Of a stretch of 25,404 nt of DNA, positions 23,333-25,404 are shown piece after piece; positions within the stretch are counted from its first letter, which is position 1; the number at the start of each line of letters is the position of its first letter. The stretch spans positions 1 through 25,404 of the forward strand of contig QIDN01000105.1 in NCBI GenBank assembly GCA_003229345.1. Reading direction: 5' to 3'. The notes under the pieces are model-generated. The model saw only the letters and a list, made by a program, of their open reading frames with translations. It ran no database searches and was not told the DNA's origin. The DNA is from Nitrospirota bacterium. Lineage in GTDB: Bacteria > Nitrospinota > Nitrospinia > Nitrospinales > Nitrospinaceae. The translations under genes and the position numbers were made by a program.

Positions 23333-24475
23333 ATGACTACTTACATCATCCGCCGATTGTTGTTGATGTTCCCGACCCTGATCGGGATTCTGACGATCAC
23401 ATTTCTCATCATCCAGTTCGTGCCGGGCGGACCCATCGATCAAATGAGATCCCTGCTACGTGGACATGCGAGCGTGATGGGCGAAGCCGGCGGTGGAGCT
23501 ACAGGTGGCATCCAAGGCCTCAAAGCTCAAGAGATGGACCCGAAGTATCTGGAGGAGCTCAAAAAAACCTATCACCTCGACCGGCCTCTGTGGGAACGCT
23601 ACCTGCGTACCTTCATCTGGTATTCGCCGAAGGACATGAAACAACCGTTCGCCGAACGGTTTTTCAACCGCGACAACTGGGACGGGTTTCTGATGTTCAA
23701 ATTCGGCGATTCGTTCTATCGCAACAAGTCGGTGCTGGAGCTGATCATCGAAAAACTACCGGTCTCCGCTTCCCTTGGGGTCATCAGTTTTTTCATGATC
23801 TACATCATCTGCATCACCCTGGGCATCGCCAAAGCGGTGAGAAGCGGTTCTCGATTCGATACCGCTTCCAGCATAATCGTGTTGATCGGTTACAGTACGC
23901 CGGGTTTTGTTCTCGGACTCCTGCTCATCGTTTTTTTTGGACCGGGGGACCGGGCGATTGCCCACATGATACCCATTGCCGGGCTCACCTCGGTAGGCAC
24001 TCCCGGTTATGAGGAGTGGACCTCCTGGCAGAAATTCACCGATTACCTGCATCACCTGGCGGCGCCGCTGACGTGTTACATCATCGGCGGATTCGCCACG
24101 CTCACCATGCTGACCAAGAATGCAATCATTGAAGAAATGAGCAAGCAATATGTGCTGACGGCGCGTGCCAAGGGGCTGACCGAGAACACCATCCTCTACA
24201 AACATATTTTGAAAAATTCATTGATCCCGCTTATTACCGGATTCCCCATCGCCTTTTTGACCATGTTTTTTTCAGGCTCATTGCTGATCGAGCAGATCTT
24301 CACGCTGGACGGCCTGGGTCTGCTGTCGTATCAGGCCGTAATCCAGAGAGATTATCCCATCGTCTTGGGCAGTCTTTTTATTTTCACCCTGCTGTATTTG
24401 GTCGGACAATTGTTGACGGACATTTCCTACGTCCTCATCGACCGCCGAATTTCATTTGAGGAGTCGCAAGGGTAG
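23333..24475 (+). CDS. yejB: Peptide ABC transporter permease YejB
   Basis: Inner-membrane permease of the BPD_transp_1 family. 380 residues. The first transmembrane helix (IIRRLLLMFPTLIGILTITF) is followed by a long periplasmic segment, then at least five more hydrophobic helices. The cytoplasmic EAA-type loop reads EMSKQYVLTARAKGL. The periplasmic part carries a short Gly/Ala-rich stretch (residues about 45-65, GEAGGGATGGIQG), which matches the YejB pattern before YLEELKKTYHLDRPLWERY. Pairs with YejE; the ATPase (YejF) is expected beyond the right edge. Only 5 bases separate it from yejE. Confidence 0.94.
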   Translation: MTTYIIRRLLLMFPTLIGILTITFLIIQFVPGGPIDQMRSLLRGHASVMGEAGGGATGGIQGLKAQEMDPKYLEELKKTYHLDRPLWERYLRTFIWYSPKDMKQPFAERFFNRDNWDGFLMFKFGDSFYRNKSVLELIIEKLPVSASLGVISFFMIYIICITLGIAKAVRSGSRFDTASSIIVLIGYSTPGFVLGLLLIVFFGPGDRAIAHMIPIAGLTSVGTPGYEEWTSWQKFTDYLHHLAAPLTCYIIGGFATLTMLTKNAIIEEMSKQYVLTARAKGLTENTILYKHILKNSLIPLITGFPIAFLTMFFSGSLLIEQIFTLDGLGLLSYQAVIQRDYPIVLGSLFIFTLLYLVGQLLTDISYVLIDRRISFEESQG

Positions 24476-24480
24476 TGGCC

Positions 24481-25404
24481 ATGAAATTAAACAAGGATCT
24501 GCAGGTCAAATTTCAAAGATTCAATAGCGACAAACGGGCGCGCTACAGCCTGATCGCCTTGATGGTGATTTTTTTCCTGACCCTGCCCGCCGAGTTTCTA
24601 TGCAACGTCCGACCGATTCTTTTGGTGGTGGACGGCAAACCCTATTTCCCCATCATGTTGACTTACAGCGAGCAGGACTTTGGCGGTCCCCTTCTCTCGG
24701 AACCCGATTACAAGTCAAAACGATTTCTAAGAATCCTCAAGGGCGAATCGCCGGACGATTCCGCCACTATGGACTTGAGCGATTTTGATGAAGGGGATGA
24801 TGCCGGCCTGACATTGGGTCTGGGAGATTTTGATGACGAGGAGGACGTTTCATCTGCGCCCCTGATTTTAACTTTGGAAGATTTTGAAGAGGACGATTCC
24901 CTGACGCCGCTCCCGGAAACTGAAAGCAAAACGGCTCCAGAGTCCCCCACCATCGCACTGAAGGCTCGTGACACCTGGATGCTGTGGCCGCCCGTGCGGT
25001 ACGACTACAAGTACATCCCCAGCCACAGCATCACCGGCCGGGTCGCCCTTGCCGCACCTTACGAAACACCCTCCTCCGATGAAAGTAGAATCATCCCATC
25101 GTCCTGGCAAGACGGGCATTACCTGGGTACAGACGATCGCGGCCGGGACGTGCTGGCGCGCCTGGTTTATGGTTTTCGTATTTCCATGATTTTCGGGTTG
25201 TCGCTGGCGGTAACGGGAACCCTTCTCGGATGCCTGCTGGGCGGCATTCAGGGATTTTTCGGCGGCTGGATTGATCTTATCGGGCAACGCCTGACGGAAA
25301 TCTGGGGTTCCATCCCGCGCCTGTACATTCTGATTATTTTGAGCGCCATGCTGACGCCCTCTGCCTGGCTGTTGTTCGGAATTTTAAACCTGACGGCATG
25401 GATG
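24481..25404 (+). CDS. yejE: Peptide ABC transporter permease YejE, 5' part, with acidic insert
   Basis: Second permease of the importer; the frame runs off the right edge after 308 residues. From ATG 24481: basic N-terminus, first membrane helix (about residues 24-41), then a periplasmic region with YejE motifs (VVDGKPYFPI, DFGGPLLSEPDY, WMLWPPVRYDYKYI) and YLGTDDRGRDVLARLVYGFR, then hydrophobic helices of the permease domain. Between RILKGE (about residue 88) and ALKARDTW (about 162) there is a stretch of roughly 74 residues, mostly Asp, Glu, Ser and Pro, which family members I know lack. It contains three similar units, LSDFDEGDD (99-107), LGLGDFDDEED (112-122) and LTLEDFEEDD (130-139). 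Confidence 0.92.
   Translation, partial: MKLNKDLQVKFQRFNSDKRARYSLIALMVIFFLTLPAEFLCNVRPILLVVDGKPYFPIMLTYSEQDFGGPLLSEPDYKSKRFLRILKGESPDDSATMDLSDFDEGDDAGLTLGLGDFDDEEDVSSAPLILTLEDFEEDDSLTPLPETESKTAPESPTIALKARDTWMLWPPVRYDYKYIPSHSITGRVALAAPYETPSSDESRIIPSSWQDGHYLGTDDRGRDVLARLVYGFRISMIFGLSLAVTGTLLGCLLGGIQGFFGGWIDLIGQRLTEIWGSIPRLYILIILSAMLTPSAWLLFGILNLTAWM

Overview
The window reads as chromosomal DNA of a Gram-negative (diderm) bacterium. It encodes LptC, LptA and LptB of the lipopolysaccharide export bridge, periplasmic and lipoprotein signal peptides, and IspG of the MEP isoprenoid pathway. Gene order around lptC-lptA-lptB-rpoN-hpf-ptsN resembles proteobacterial and deltaproteobacteria-like genomes. 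The overall style, with many TTG/GTG starts and lineage-restricted hypothetical proteins, would fit a Nitrospinota/Nitrospina-type or deltaproteobacterial-like organism. That taxon call is inference from gene content and was not checked by search. I see no rRNA, tRNA, CRISPR array, insertion sequence or phage gene.

Layout. 1-2486: the 3' part of glycogen phosphorylase, then an unrecognised protein (family A, copy 1). 2613-11984, all plus strand: nnr (NAD(P)HX repair), tsaE (tRNA t6A), lptC-lptA-lptB (LPS export), rpoN (sigma-54), hpf (ribosome hibernation), ptsN (EIIA-Ntr), ptsI (PTS enzyme I, interrupted by one in-frame TAA) and metK (SAM synthetase, with its own good promoter). 12095-15913: a Gfo/Idh/MocA-type oxidoreductase lacking the usual EKP motif, a minus-strand SAM methyltransferase, a small unknown protein and an LCAT-like alpha/beta-hydrolase lipoprotein. 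15933-18546: a minus-strand radical SAM protein with a cysteine-rich C-terminus, divergent from a second copy of the family A protein, which converges with a minus-strand Rieske ferredoxin. 18121-21166, minus strand: an apparent ispG-tig-Rieske operon. 21434-25404, plus strand: a YejA-YejB-YejE type peptide ABC importer; YejE runs off the end and the ATPase would lie beyond.

Most interesting points. (1) ptsI is intact over its whole length except for a single in-frame TAA at codon 397. (2) Two proteins about 15 kb apart (1815-2486 and 17270-18124) are paralogs of a family I do not recognise. (3) YejE carries a roughly 74-residue acidic insert in its extracytoplasmic loop, containing three copies of an L-x-L/D-F/acidic motif. 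(4) A perfect 7-bp-arm palindrome sits inside a strong promoter between the radical SAM gene and the second family A gene.
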